Source of the DNA: Ignavibacteriales bacterium
GTDB lineage: Bacteria > Bacteroidota > Ignavibacteria > Ignavibacteriales > Ignavibacteriaceae
Assembly: GCA_003142915.1 (NCBI GenBank)
Contig: PLNZ01000215.1
Location: 1 to 7,406, forward strand
DNA length: 7,406 bases
Reading direction: 5' to 3'
Below the pieces are notes generated by a model, which had not been told where the DNA came from, made no database searches, and saw only the letters and a program-made list of their open reading frames with translations. Each line of letters starts with the position of its first letter. The first letter of the stretch is position 1. Below, in pieces: positions 1 to 6,631 of the stretch. A program made the translations under genes and the position numbers.

Positions 1-106
1 AATGTGAGATAAACTTTGTTGTACCGGATATCACTGCCGTATCAAACCCGAATAGAAAGCTGCCCAGCGCCGATACTATGGTTGCAAATAATAATTTCTT
101 GTTCAT
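1..106 (-). CDS. MFS sugar porter (N-terminal fragment, runs off the window)
   Basis: The first 35 codons are present, starting at the ATG at 106-104; the rest lies beyond the left edge. The peptide begins MNKKLLFATIVSALGSFLFG and continues FDTAVISGTTKFISH. The segment G-x-F-L-F-G-F-D-T-A-V-I-S-G is the first transmembrane helix signature of the sugar porter family of the major facilitator superfamily (compare the start of E. coli XylE, with LFGYDTAVISG). In that family the Asp in this helix is the proton-coupling residue of H+/sugar symporters. The protein should be a 12-helix inner-membrane transporter of about 450-500 residues, probably for a monosaccharide such as xylose, arabinose, galactose or glucose; the substrate cannot be told from this fragment. 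The start is supported by an AAGGTG six bases upstream. It has the same orientation as kdpE but is separated by 337 bases, so it is likely its own transcription unit. Confidence 0.85.
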   Translation of the reverse strand, partial: MNKKLLFATIVSALGSFLFGFDTAVISGTTKFISH

Positions 107-112
107 TGTATG

Positions 113-118
113 CACCTT
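113..118 (-). promoter_or_regulatory. Ribosome binding site of the MFS transporter
   Basis: On the minus strand AAGGTG sits six bases before the ATG at 106. It is a good Shine-Dalgarno match and fixes the start; no in-frame start codon lies closer to it. Confidence 0.6.
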
Positions 119-210
119 ATTATAATTAAAGATGATAAATAAGGAATTTTCTGAGAACGGTTGAAAATTATTTTATCATACATATAAATCCCTTTTGAAA
201 TAAATGAATT

Positions 211-239
211 ATTATAAATATTAACCTAATCCAAACTAA
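211..239 (-). promoter_or_regulatory. Possible sigma70-like promoter for the MFS transporter
   Basis: On the minus strand a perfect TATAAT (216-211) lies 17 bases after TTAGTT (239-234), a poor -35. Transcription would start near 204 and leave an untranslated leader of about 97 bases. The region is so AT-rich that a TATAAT can occur by chance, and Bacteroidota often use a different consensus (TAnnTTTG), which I did not find well placed here. This is a candidate only. Confidence 0.2.
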
Positions 240-312
240 GGAACTTTAATAATATTTCAAAATAAGATTAATAAAAAGGATTTGGATAGAAATAAGTAAA
301 TTAAGTTATGCA

Positions 313-337
313 ATTAATAATTTTGTGATTAATAATT
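313..337. repeat. Pair of 10-base direct repeats, ATTAATAATT
   Basis: ATTAATAATT occurs at 313-322 and again at 328-337, separated by TTGTG, so the repeat unit is 15 bases. It lies in the gap between kdpE and the MFS transporter. It could be a tandem binding site for a regulator or a chance repeat in AT-rich DNA; the sequence alone does not decide. Confidence 0.4.
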
Positions 338-443
338 CCAATATGTCTATGACCTAAGTGAATCTATCAACGGAAATTTGAAGGGAAAGCAATCAAAGGG
401 ATTAGAAAATCATGCCACCGGCTTTTTTTTGCCTCTAACGAAG

Positions 444-1133
444 CTACTTCACCATCTTCATTCTGTAACCAATCCCTGATTCGGTAAGTATTAATTTGGG
501 ATCAGAGGAATCGTCCTCTATTTTCTTTCTAAGCTGCCCGATAAATACCCGAAGATATTGTGAGTTTTCAACCGAACCCGGTCCCCATATTTGATTAAGT
601 ATAAATGTGTGGGTTAAAACTTTACCTACATTCTTGAAGAACAATACCAGTAAAAGATATTCCGTGTTGGTTAATTTTATTTCTGCATTGTTTTTTGTTA
701 CAGTTCTGGCAGTTAAATTCATTTTCAAACCGCCGTTTATAAAAGTATTTTCCCCTTCAATTTCCTGCGATCTTCTTATATTAGCTCTTATCCTTGCAAG
801 AAGTTCCAATGTGTTAAAAGGCTTCGTTAAATAATCATCTGCGCCAAGGTCCAAAGCGTTGACAATATCTTCTTCGGTATTTCTTACCGATAAAACTATT
901 ACCGGAACTTTAGACCATGTTCTTATCTCTTTTATAACGCTGAATCCGTCTCTATCCGGGAGTCCAATGTCTAATATTACTATCTGCGGATGATTTGTTG
1001 CTATCTGAACGATTCCGTCATTACCGTTTTCTACTTCGATAACTTTGAAGTCGGATGACTCAAGAGCAATCTTAAGAATTTTCCTTATCTGCACTTCATC
1101 ATCAATAATAACAACTGTCTGTTTAACGCTCAC
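444..1133 (-). CDS. kdpE: KdpE, OmpR-family response regulator of the kdp operon
   Basis: This cytoplasmic two-component regulator receives phosphate from KdpD and activates kdp transcription. It has 229 residues, the normal KdpE length. An N-terminal receiver domain (about 5-119) has the acidic pair D11/D12, the phosphoacceptor D55 in VILDIGLPD, S82 in VIVLSVR and K104 in LTKPF. A C-terminal winged-helix DNA-binding domain (about 130-227) follows, with LTNTEYLLL, the recognition-helix segment SQYLRVFIGQLRKKIE (191-206) and the wing ending TESGIGYRM. The QYLR.(5)QLR.K pattern resembles E. coli KdpE (QYLRIYMGHLRQK), which together with the adjacent kdpD makes the assignment firm. The start is GTG at 1133, overlapping the kdpD stop as GTGA; a GGAG five bases upstream supports it, and the next methionine is far inside the protein. 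The stop is TAG. Overlap with kdpD implies translational coupling, giving matched kinase and regulator amounts. Confidence 0.96.
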   Translation of the reverse strand: MSVKQTVVIIDDEVQIRKILKIALESSDFKVIEVENGNDGIVQIATNHPQIVILDIGLPDRDGFSVIKEIRTWSKVPVIVLSVRNTEEDIVNALDLGADDYLTKPFNTLELLARIRANIRRSQEIEGENTFINGGLKMNLTARTVTKNNAEIKLTNTEYLLLVLFFKNVGKVLTHTFILNQIWGPGSVENSQYLRVFIGQLRKKIEDDSSDPKLILTESGIGYRMKMVK

Positions 1134-3814
1134 TTCGGCTCCGGTAAAATGTTAATTGGAATAGACACGGTAAATACGGCGCCGCCGTTATCGCCGTTTG
1201 CGGCTGAAATAGTTCCTTTGTGCGCTTCAATAAAACCTTTGGCAATCGAGAGTCCCAGACCTGTGCCACCCGCTTTTGTCCCGGGAATCCTGTAAAACTT
1301 GTCAAACAGTTTATCAAGAGATTCATGGGGAAATCCTCTACCATTGTCTGAAATAAGAATAAGACACCTGTAGTTTATTGCTCTCACCTCAATTTTTATT
1401 TCACTACCCGCAGGCGTATATTGAATAGAGTTATGGACAATATTTACTATAGCCTGTTCAAGAAGTGCATAATCAAATTTAAATATTTCTATATCTTCCT
1501 GTATGTTAACTTTTATTATATGCCCGTTTAACTCATCATGCAACTTTTCAAGGACGGAATGAATTAGGTCTTCAATGGAATGATAGTCCAATTTTAACTT
1601 TAAATTGCCGGATTCGAGCCTTGCCATATCAAGCAGATTTTCCACCAGCCTGTTGAGCCTTTCAGCGGCAATATCAATCTCTTCAATAAATTTTTCCCAC
1701 ACATTTTTATTCTGAAATATTTTCTCATCCTTAAACGAACTTACAGCGCCCATTATGGTTGTAATAGGCGTTTTTAATTCATGTGAGATTGAGTTGAACA
1801 AAGTCTTGTATAATTTTTCGGATTCATCGGCAATTAAAGATTTCTTTGCATAATCATTCAGGTATTCTCTTTCAACTGCATTAGTAATTTGCGAGATGAA
1901 ATTTTCCAGCAGGTTCTCATGCTCAAATGAGGGAGTCTCATCATCCTTATACTTCAATGCAACAACACCGAGCGAACCGCTTTTACTTTTTAAAGGGTAG
2001 TATGATATTGCCGCCGACATAAGCGTGTTTGTATACTTCCCAGCTTTTTGACCATTAAGAAAAACCCACTGTGCAATATTCCATTCAATATCTTCGTTCG
2101 CTATTGTACTTGCTTTACACGACCTTGCACTAAGTTTATTTACCGATTCATAAAATACAACCGCCGATTTAGCTTCAAAAGTCTGTTCGATTTTTTTAAC
2201 GGCTATACCGGCAATATCATCAAGCCCTACTGCGGCAGACAACTCCTTTGAAAGATTAAATAATGAAATAATCCTTTTTTCCCGCTGTCGGAGAAACATT
2301 TGTTGTGTCCGAATTTTGGATGAAAGCGTGCCTGTTACCGTAGCTACAATAAAGTACATTATCAGCATCAGGAAATCTTCTACTTTAGCAATGGCTAAAG
2401 TAAATTGAGGCGGAATGAAAAAATAATCCCAGCTAAACGCACTAAGCAATGCTGACAGCAGGATTGGCCCGCGCCCGAAGTTAAACAAGGGCATAATGGC
2501 TAAAAATAATAGAAATATCAACGAGATCGACTGGTAACCTATATTCAGGCGAAACGCATAACAAATTAAACTAATAGCAAAAACTGTAATGATGGCTTGA
2601 ATATATTTTTTAAAAGATGACTGAGGAATAAATAATAGATTTTTGAATAAATTTTTTAAGTCTTTCCTTTCACCTCCCACAATATAAACGTCAATATCGC
2701 CGCTCTTTTTCAATAGCTCTTTTACAAGATCTTTCCTAAAAGAAGGATGCAGGATATAAGGACGTCTTGATTTGCCGATTACTATTTGTGTAACATTATT
2801 TTCTCTTGCCACCCGAATTAATGCGTCAATTACTTCCGTTGACTGGATCATAATTACTTCGGCGCCCAATTCTTTTGCAAGATTAAAATTATCGGATATA
2901 ATTTTCTTCTTTTCATCGGATATTTTCAGATCATTTTCAATATAAAGTGCAATCCATGGAGCTTCCATAGAATATGCAAGCCGCCTTGTCCATCTTATTA
3001 AATTGGCAGAATAAGGGCTTGGCCCGATTGCAACCATTAGCCTTTGTCCCGATTTCCATGTAGCATCAATTCTTTTTTCAGTCTTATAATCGAGTACATC
3101 TTTATCTATTCTTTCCGCTGCAATACGAAGAGCCATCTCCCTTAAAGCAGTAAGATTCCCTTTCCTGAAAAAGTTTTGTATTGCTTGTCTCGATTTTTCA
3201 GTTGTATAAACTTTACCTTCAGATAATCTTTGAAGAAGTTCATCCGGAGTAATATCTACTAACTCAATATCATCTGCCCTGTCAAAAACAGAATCAGGAA
3301 CGGTTTCCCTGATAGTGGTACCCGTAATTTGCAGAACGGTATCGGTGCGGCTTTCGATGTGCTGTACGTTTAATGTTGTATAAACATTTATGCCGTTGTT
3401 TAGCAATTCTAAAACGTCCTGGTAACGCTTATTGTGGCGGCTGCCGGGTATATTTGAATGTGCAAGTTCGTCTACAAGCACAAGCGAAGGTTGCCTTGCA
3501 AGTATAGCGTCAAGATCCATCTCTTTGAATATGGTTCCGCGATAATTTATTTCTTTTAAAGGAACTATTTCCAACCCCTGCAGGAGTCCTTCAGTCTCAG
3601 TTCTTTTATGGGTTTCAACTATACCGACAACTACGTTAATTTTTTCCTCTTTGGCTTTATGCGCAGCTTCGAGCATAGTGTATGTTTTACCCACACCCGC
3701 ACACATACCGAAAAATATTTTCAGCTTACCCTGAGTGCTTTCAACTTCATCCTTCTGAATTCTCTTCAACAACTCATCGGGATCAGGACGGTTTTGTTCT
3801 GATGGCTCCATCAT
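1130..3814 (-). CDS. kdpD: KdpD, membrane sensor histidine kinase for K+ limitation
   Basis: KdpD autophosphorylates when K+ is scarce or osmotic stress occurs and passes phosphate to KdpE. At 894 residues it is the usual full length. Domains in order: the KdpD sensor domain (about 29-240) with Walker A GMCAGVGKT (36-44) and Walker B-like LVLVDELAH (111-119); a universal-stress-protein domain (about 257-380); four membrane helices near 403-421, 427-444, 449-466 and 479-497 (the DUF4118 region); a basic stretch after the last helix (499-514, several Arg/Lys, like the Arg cluster of E. coli KdpD); a GAF-like region (about 525-650); the dimerisation/phosphoacceptor helix pair with H678 in SISHELKTP; and the ATP-binding domain with the N-box Asn (N795), DNGRG (823-827), LFDKFYR and GGTGLGLSIAKG (849-860). 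All catalytic motifs are intact, so an active kinase is expected. The start is ATG at 3814, followed at once by a second ATG at 3811; neither has a clear Shine-Dalgarno. The following RPDPDELLKRIQKDE matches the usual KdpD N-terminus. The gene begins 89 bases after kdpC and overlaps kdpE by four bases. Confidence 0.97.
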   Translation of the reverse strand: MMEPSEQNRPDPDELLKRIQKDEVESTQGKLKIFFGMCAGVGKTYTMLEAAHKAKEEKINVVVGIVETHKRTETEGLLQGLEIVPLKEINYRGTIFKEMDLDAILARQPSLVLVDELAHSNIPGSRHNKRYQDVLELLNNGINVYTTLNVQHIESRTDTVLQITGTTIRETVPDSVFDRADDIELVDITPDELLQRLSEGKVYTTEKSRQAIQNFFRKGNLTALREMALRIAAERIDKDVLDYKTEKRIDATWKSGQRLMVAIGPSPYSANLIRWTRRLAYSMEAPWIALYIENDLKISDEKKKIISDNFNLAKELGAEVIMIQSTEVIDALIRVARENNVTQIVIGKSRRPYILHPSFRKDLVKELLKKSGDIDVYIVGGERKDLKNLFKNLLFIPQSSFKKYIQAIITVFAISLICYAFRLNIGYQSISLIFLLFLAIMPLFNFGRGPILLSALLSAFSWDYFFIPPQFTLAIAKVEDFLMLIMYFIVATVTGTLSSKIRTQQMFLRQREKRIISLFNLSKELSAAVGLDDIAGIAVKKIEQTFEAKSAVVFYESVNKLSARSCKASTIANEDIEWNIAQWVFLNGQKAGKYTNTLMSAAISYYPLKSKSGSLGVVALKYKDDETPSFEHENLLENFISQITNAVEREYLNDYAKKSLIADESEKLYKTLFNSISHELKTPITTIMGAVSSFKDEKIFQNKNVWEKFIEEIDIAAERLNRLVENLLDMARLESGNLKLKLDYHSIEDLIHSVLEKLHDELNGHIIKVNIQEDIEIFKFDYALLEQAIVNIVHNSIQYTPAGSEIKIEVRAINYRCLILISDNGRGFPHESLDKLFDKFYRIPGTKAGGTGLGLSIAKGFIEAHKGTISAANGDNGGAVFTVSIPINILPEPK
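1139..1142 (-). promoter_or_regulatory. Ribosome binding site of kdpE inside the end of kdpD
   Basis: GGAG on the minus strand lies five bases before the GTG of kdpE and within the last codons of kdpD. It decides the non-ATG start at 1133. Confidence 0.6.
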
Positions 3815-3854
3815 TTAACTATGAATTTATAATTATTTTTCATTAAGAAAAGTT

Positions 3855-3886
3855 ATTATCTTCTTAGTGGCTTATCGCATAGTCAA
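3855..3886 (-). promoter_or_regulatory. Weak promoter-like pair in the kdpC-kdpD spacer
   Basis: In the 89-base spacer (3815-3903) the minus strand carries TTGACT (3886-3881) and, 20 bases later, GATAAT (3860-3855). The boxes resemble sigma70 elements but the spacing is too long for a normal promoter. It is recorded because this is the only large gap inside the operon and a separate weak promoter for kdpDE would fit there. Low certainty. Confidence 0.12.
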
Positions 3887-3903
3887 TAAGAATTTCAAGT
3901 TTA

Positions 3904-4488
3904 TTATTTACTCATCTCATCCAGTTTTATATTCAGCACTAAAACATTTACAACTTCTTCACCGAGAAATCCAAACTGCCTGCTCTTTGTTTGCGAATCA
4001 ATCAGGTTAAATAATTTTTGTTTTTGCTCAGAATTGAATTTTCTTGCTTCACTTATCCTTTTGACCTGTACATAAGCTGCTTCTCTGGATATATCCGGAT
4101 CAACTCCGCTTGCGGATGAAAACAGCATTTCGGAAGGAACAGCAACAGTATCTTTTAACAAATTCTCTTTCATAAATGCCGCTTTATTGTCTTTATACTG
4201 CTGAACCAGCGCTTTACTGGTTAAAGATAAGTTACTTCCTCCCGACGGCATCGGATTGTAATCAATTGCCGAAGGACGCGACCAAAAATATTTACGGCTT
4301 ATAAACTTTTGTCCGAGCAATTCTGAACCGACAATTCGATCACTTTCTTTTACCATGCTTCCGTTCGCCTTATCATCAAAAAACATCCGACCGATACCGA
4401 AAATAATAACAGGATAAATTATTCCTGTAATTACAGTGAAAAATAATAAAATTTTGATCGAGTTTTTTATTGCTTCTTTTGCATTCAT
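3904..4488 (-). CDS. kdpC: KdpC, accessory subunit of the K+-transporting ATPase
   Basis: KdpC is the single-span subunit that holds KdpA and KdpB together and is thought to raise nucleotide affinity. It has 194 residues, typical for the family. One N-terminal membrane helix (about 11-33) is followed by a soluble domain on the outer face of the inner membrane. Family motifs are all visible: VGSELLGQ-F (53-62), YFWSRPSA.DYNPMPSGGSN (67-86), VPSEMLFSSASGVDPDIS (117-134) and the C-terminal FGFLGEEVVNVLVLN (172-186). The start is ATG at 4488, 22 bases after the kdpB stop, with only an A-rich weak ribosome binding site. The frame closes with two successive stops, TAATAA (3906-3901). It sits between kdpB and kdpD as in standard operons. 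Confidence 0.97.
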   Translation of the reverse strand: MNAKEAIKNSIKILLFFTVITGIIYPVIIFGIGRMFFDDKANGSMVKESDRIVGSELLGQKFISRKYFWSRPSAIDYNPMPSGGSNLSLTSKALVQQYKDNKAAFMKENLLKDTVAVPSEMLFSSASGVDPDISREAAYVQVKRISEARKFNSEQKQKLFNLIDSQTKSRQFGFLGEEVVNVLVLNIKLDEMSK

Positions 4489-4510
4489 AATCTTTTTGTA
4501 CTTTGAATAA

Positions 4511-6622
4511 TTACACTAACTTAAGAACAGTTAAAATAATATCAATAATTTTTATCCCGATAAAAGGAATCAACAGTCCACCCACGCCATACAGAATAAT
4601 ATTTCGCTTTAATACAATAGCAGCGCTTTCCGGTCTGTATTTAACGCCTTTAAGAGCCAGCGGAATTAAGAACACAATAATTATTGCGTTAAAAATTACT
4701 GCGCTTAGAATTGCACTCTGCGGAGTGGCAAGGTGCATTACATTCAAAATGGATAAAGGTCCGTTAATTGAATTAGATGCAAACAACGACAAAGTAATTG
4801 CCGGGATGATGGCAAAATATTTAGATACATCATTTGCAATACTGAATGTTGTGAGCGCTCCACGCGTCATTAAAAGCTGCTTACCAATTTCAACTACCTC
4901 AATAAGTTTTGTAGGATTACTGTCGAGATCTATCATATTTCCTGCTTCTCTTGCAGCCTGTGTTCCGCTGTTCATTGCAATACCTACATCAGCCTGAGCC
5001 AATGCGGGCGCATCGTTTGTGCCATCGCCTATCATTCCAATCATTTTACCGCTTGACTGCTCATCACGGATACGCTTAAGCTTATCTTCCGGCTTGGCTT
5101 CGGAAATAAAATCATCAACACCTGCTTCAGCAGCAATAGCCGTTGCAGTAAGCTTGTTATCACCTGTAATCATAACGGTTTTGATGCCCATTCGTCTAAG
5201 CTGGGCAAACCGCTCGCTTATTCCCCCCTTAACAATATCCTTTAATTGAATAACACCGAGTATCTTTTTGTTTTCAACAACAATTAGCGGGGTTCCTCCC
5301 GCAAGCGCAATATCAACACCTATCATCTGCGTGAAGAAATAATCTGTTTGTGAATCAGCACCGGAAGAAATTTCCTGCGCAAATAATTTTTTTATAGATT
5401 CAAGTGAGCCCTTGCGAATTGATCTTTCAGGTATGCCGTCCGATGATAATATATTCACACCGCTCATCTGCGTCTGAGCGCTGAAAGGAATGAAGTGAGC
5501 GTTTAACTCGCTTATATTTCTTTCCCGTATTTTGAATTTATCTTTTGCCAGCACTACAATTGATCTTCCTTCAGGTGTTTCATCTGCAAGCGAGGCAAGC
5601 TGTGCCACATCAGCAAGGTATTCTTCCGTTACCCCGGGAGAAGGGATAAATTCCGTTGCCATCCTATTGCCGAGAGTAATAGTACCCGTCTTATCAAGAA
5701 GAAGGACATCAATATCACCGGCAGCCTCAACTGCCCTTCCGCTCATTGCAATAACGTTATGCTGAAGAAGCCTGTCCATTCCGCTTATACCTATAGCACT
5801 AAGCAATCCGCCGATTGTAGTAGGAATTAAGCAAACAAGGAGCGAAACTAAAACCGGCACCGATACTACGCTGATATCCTGCCCAAGAGTTGTTTGATAA
5901 TAATTTAAAAAAAACTTTAATGTTACAACTACTATCAAGAAAATGATTGACATACCCGAAAGAAGAATAGAAAGGGCAATTTCATTGGGAGTTTTTTTCC
6001 TCTTGGCATTTTCTACAAGTGCAATCATTTTATCAATATATGTTTCGCCCGGATTAGAAGTAACCTTAATAACGATCCTGTCGCTGAGAACTTTTGTACC
6101 GCCTGTAACAGCGCTTCTATCGCCGCCACTTTCCCTGATAACAGGGGCGGATTCTCCCGTAATTGCAGATTCATCAACGCTTGCTATACCTTCAACAATT
6201 TCACCGTCGGCAGGAATTATTTCTCCTGCTTCGCAAACCACCCTGTCATTTACTCTAAGATCGAGAGCAGAAACCTGTGTTTCTTTACCACCTACTAGTT
6301 TCCTTGCCAAAGTATTCGTCCTGGATTTCCGCAAATTCTCTGACTGTGCTTTGCCTCTTCCTTCTGCAATTGCTTCTGCAAAGTTTGCAAACAATACCGT
6401 GAACCAAAGCCACAGCGCTATCTGCAAATTAAATGATGAATAGCTGCCCGAAAATATATCTGAAACAAATATAGCACTGGTAAGTGCCGCTCCTATCCCA
6501 ACCATAAAGATTACAGGATTCTTCAGCAAGTACAGCGGGTTCAGCTTTTTAAAAGAATCAATCGAAGCCTGCTTTAATATTTTTTTATCAAATAGTTTAA
6601 TATTTAGTTTACCGGAACTCAT
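4511..6622 (-). CDS. kdpB: KdpB, ATP-hydrolysing subunit of the K+-transporting P-type ATPase
   Basis: KdpB hydrolyses ATP and drives K+ import through KdpA. At 703 residues it is slightly longer than E. coli KdpB (682). Seven membrane helices can be placed near 33-55, 64-86, 214-239, 250-281, 588-612, 635-657 and 675-699. The actuator domain has TGES (155-158), the fourth-helix region has IPTTIGGLL (266-274), the phosphorylation site is D310 in DKTGT, and the nucleotide domain has F380-SAQTQMSG and RKGS (403-406). TGDN (486-489) and GDGTNDAPA (532-540) complete the hydrolase site. FSIANDVSKYF contains D598 and K601, matching E. coli D583 and K586, which take part in coupling and ion handling in the fifth helix. 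S158 corresponds to E. coli S162, whose phosphorylation inhibits the pump. The start is ATG at 6622, nine bases after the kdpA stop; a GAGTG (6633-6629) overlapping that stop may serve as ribosome binding site. No frameshift or missing motif. Confidence 0.98.
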   Translation of the reverse strand: MSSGKLNIKLFDKKILKQASIDSFKKLNPLYLLKNPVIFMVGIGAALTSAIFVSDIFSGSYSSFNLQIALWLWFTVLFANFAEAIAEGRGKAQSENLRKSRTNTLARKLVGGKETQVSALDLRVNDRVVCEAGEIIPADGEIVEGIASVDESAITGESAPVIRESGGDRSAVTGGTKVLSDRIVIKVTSNPGETYIDKMIALVENAKRKKTPNEIALSILLSGMSIIFLIVVVTLKFFLNYYQTTLGQDISVVSVPVLVSLLVCLIPTTIGGLLSAIGISGMDRLLQHNVIAMSGRAVEAAGDIDVLLLDKTGTITLGNRMATEFIPSPGVTEEYLADVAQLASLADETPEGRSIVVLAKDKFKIRERNISELNAHFIPFSAQTQMSGVNILSSDGIPERSIRKGSLESIKKLFAQEISSGADSQTDYFFTQMIGVDIALAGGTPLIVVENKKILGVIQLKDIVKGGISERFAQLRRMGIKTVMITGDNKLTATAIAAEAGVDDFISEAKPEDKLKRIRDEQSSGKMIGMIGDGTNDAPALAQADVGIAMNSGTQAAREAGNMIDLDSNPTKLIEVVEIGKQLLMTRGALTTFSIANDVSKYFAIIPAITLSLFASNSINGPLSILNVMHLATPQSAILSAVIFNAIIIVFLIPLALKGVKYRPESAAIVLKRNIILYGVGGLLIPFIGIKIIDIILTVLKLV

Positions 6623-6631
6623 ATTTTACAC

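Larger units (their letters stand above)
107..443. other. AT-rich intergenic region between kdpE and the MFS transporter
   Basis: These 337 bases hold no open reading frame of useful length on either strand. Most of it (about 120-340) is very AT-rich. It contains the ribosome binding site, the candidate promoter of the transporter and the short direct repeat listed separately. Just past the kdpE stop, at 412-430, the plus strand reads GCC-ACC-GGC followed by eight T. On the kdpE transcript this becomes an A-run followed by a three-pair stem without a good U-run, so it is not a convincing terminator for the operon. I see no tRNA, riboswitch or insertion sequence ends. Confidence 0.7.

Noticed and set aside
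412..430. Plus-strand GCCACCGGC followed by eight T, resembling an intrinsic terminator
   Set aside because: The stem has only three pairs with a three-base loop, and the T-run is on the strand opposite to both neighbouring genes, so it cannot end their transcripts in the usual way.
107..443. Small gene or RNA gene in the gap between kdpE and the transporter
   Set aside because: All reading frames are broken by frequent stops; the longest ATG-started peptides I followed are under ten residues. No tRNA-like or riboswitch-like structure was recognised by eye.
1123..1344. Minus-strand frame of 73 codons overlapping the end of kdpD
   Set aside because: It is a different frame through the kinase ATP-binding domain of kdpD, whose own frame has DNGRG and GTGLGLS motifs. 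No ribosome binding site or family likeness.
4503..4997. Open frame of 164 codons on the plus strand opposite kdpB
   Set aside because: It lies wholly antisense to the strongly conserved 3' part of kdpB, apart from a few bases, and its translation resembles no family. It is a shadow of the real gene.
5943..6443. Open frame of 166 codons on the plus strand opposite kdpB
   Set aside because: It is antisense to the actuator-domain part of kdpB; the Ser/Leu/Ile-rich translation is what the reverse complement of this coding sequence gives. No independent support.
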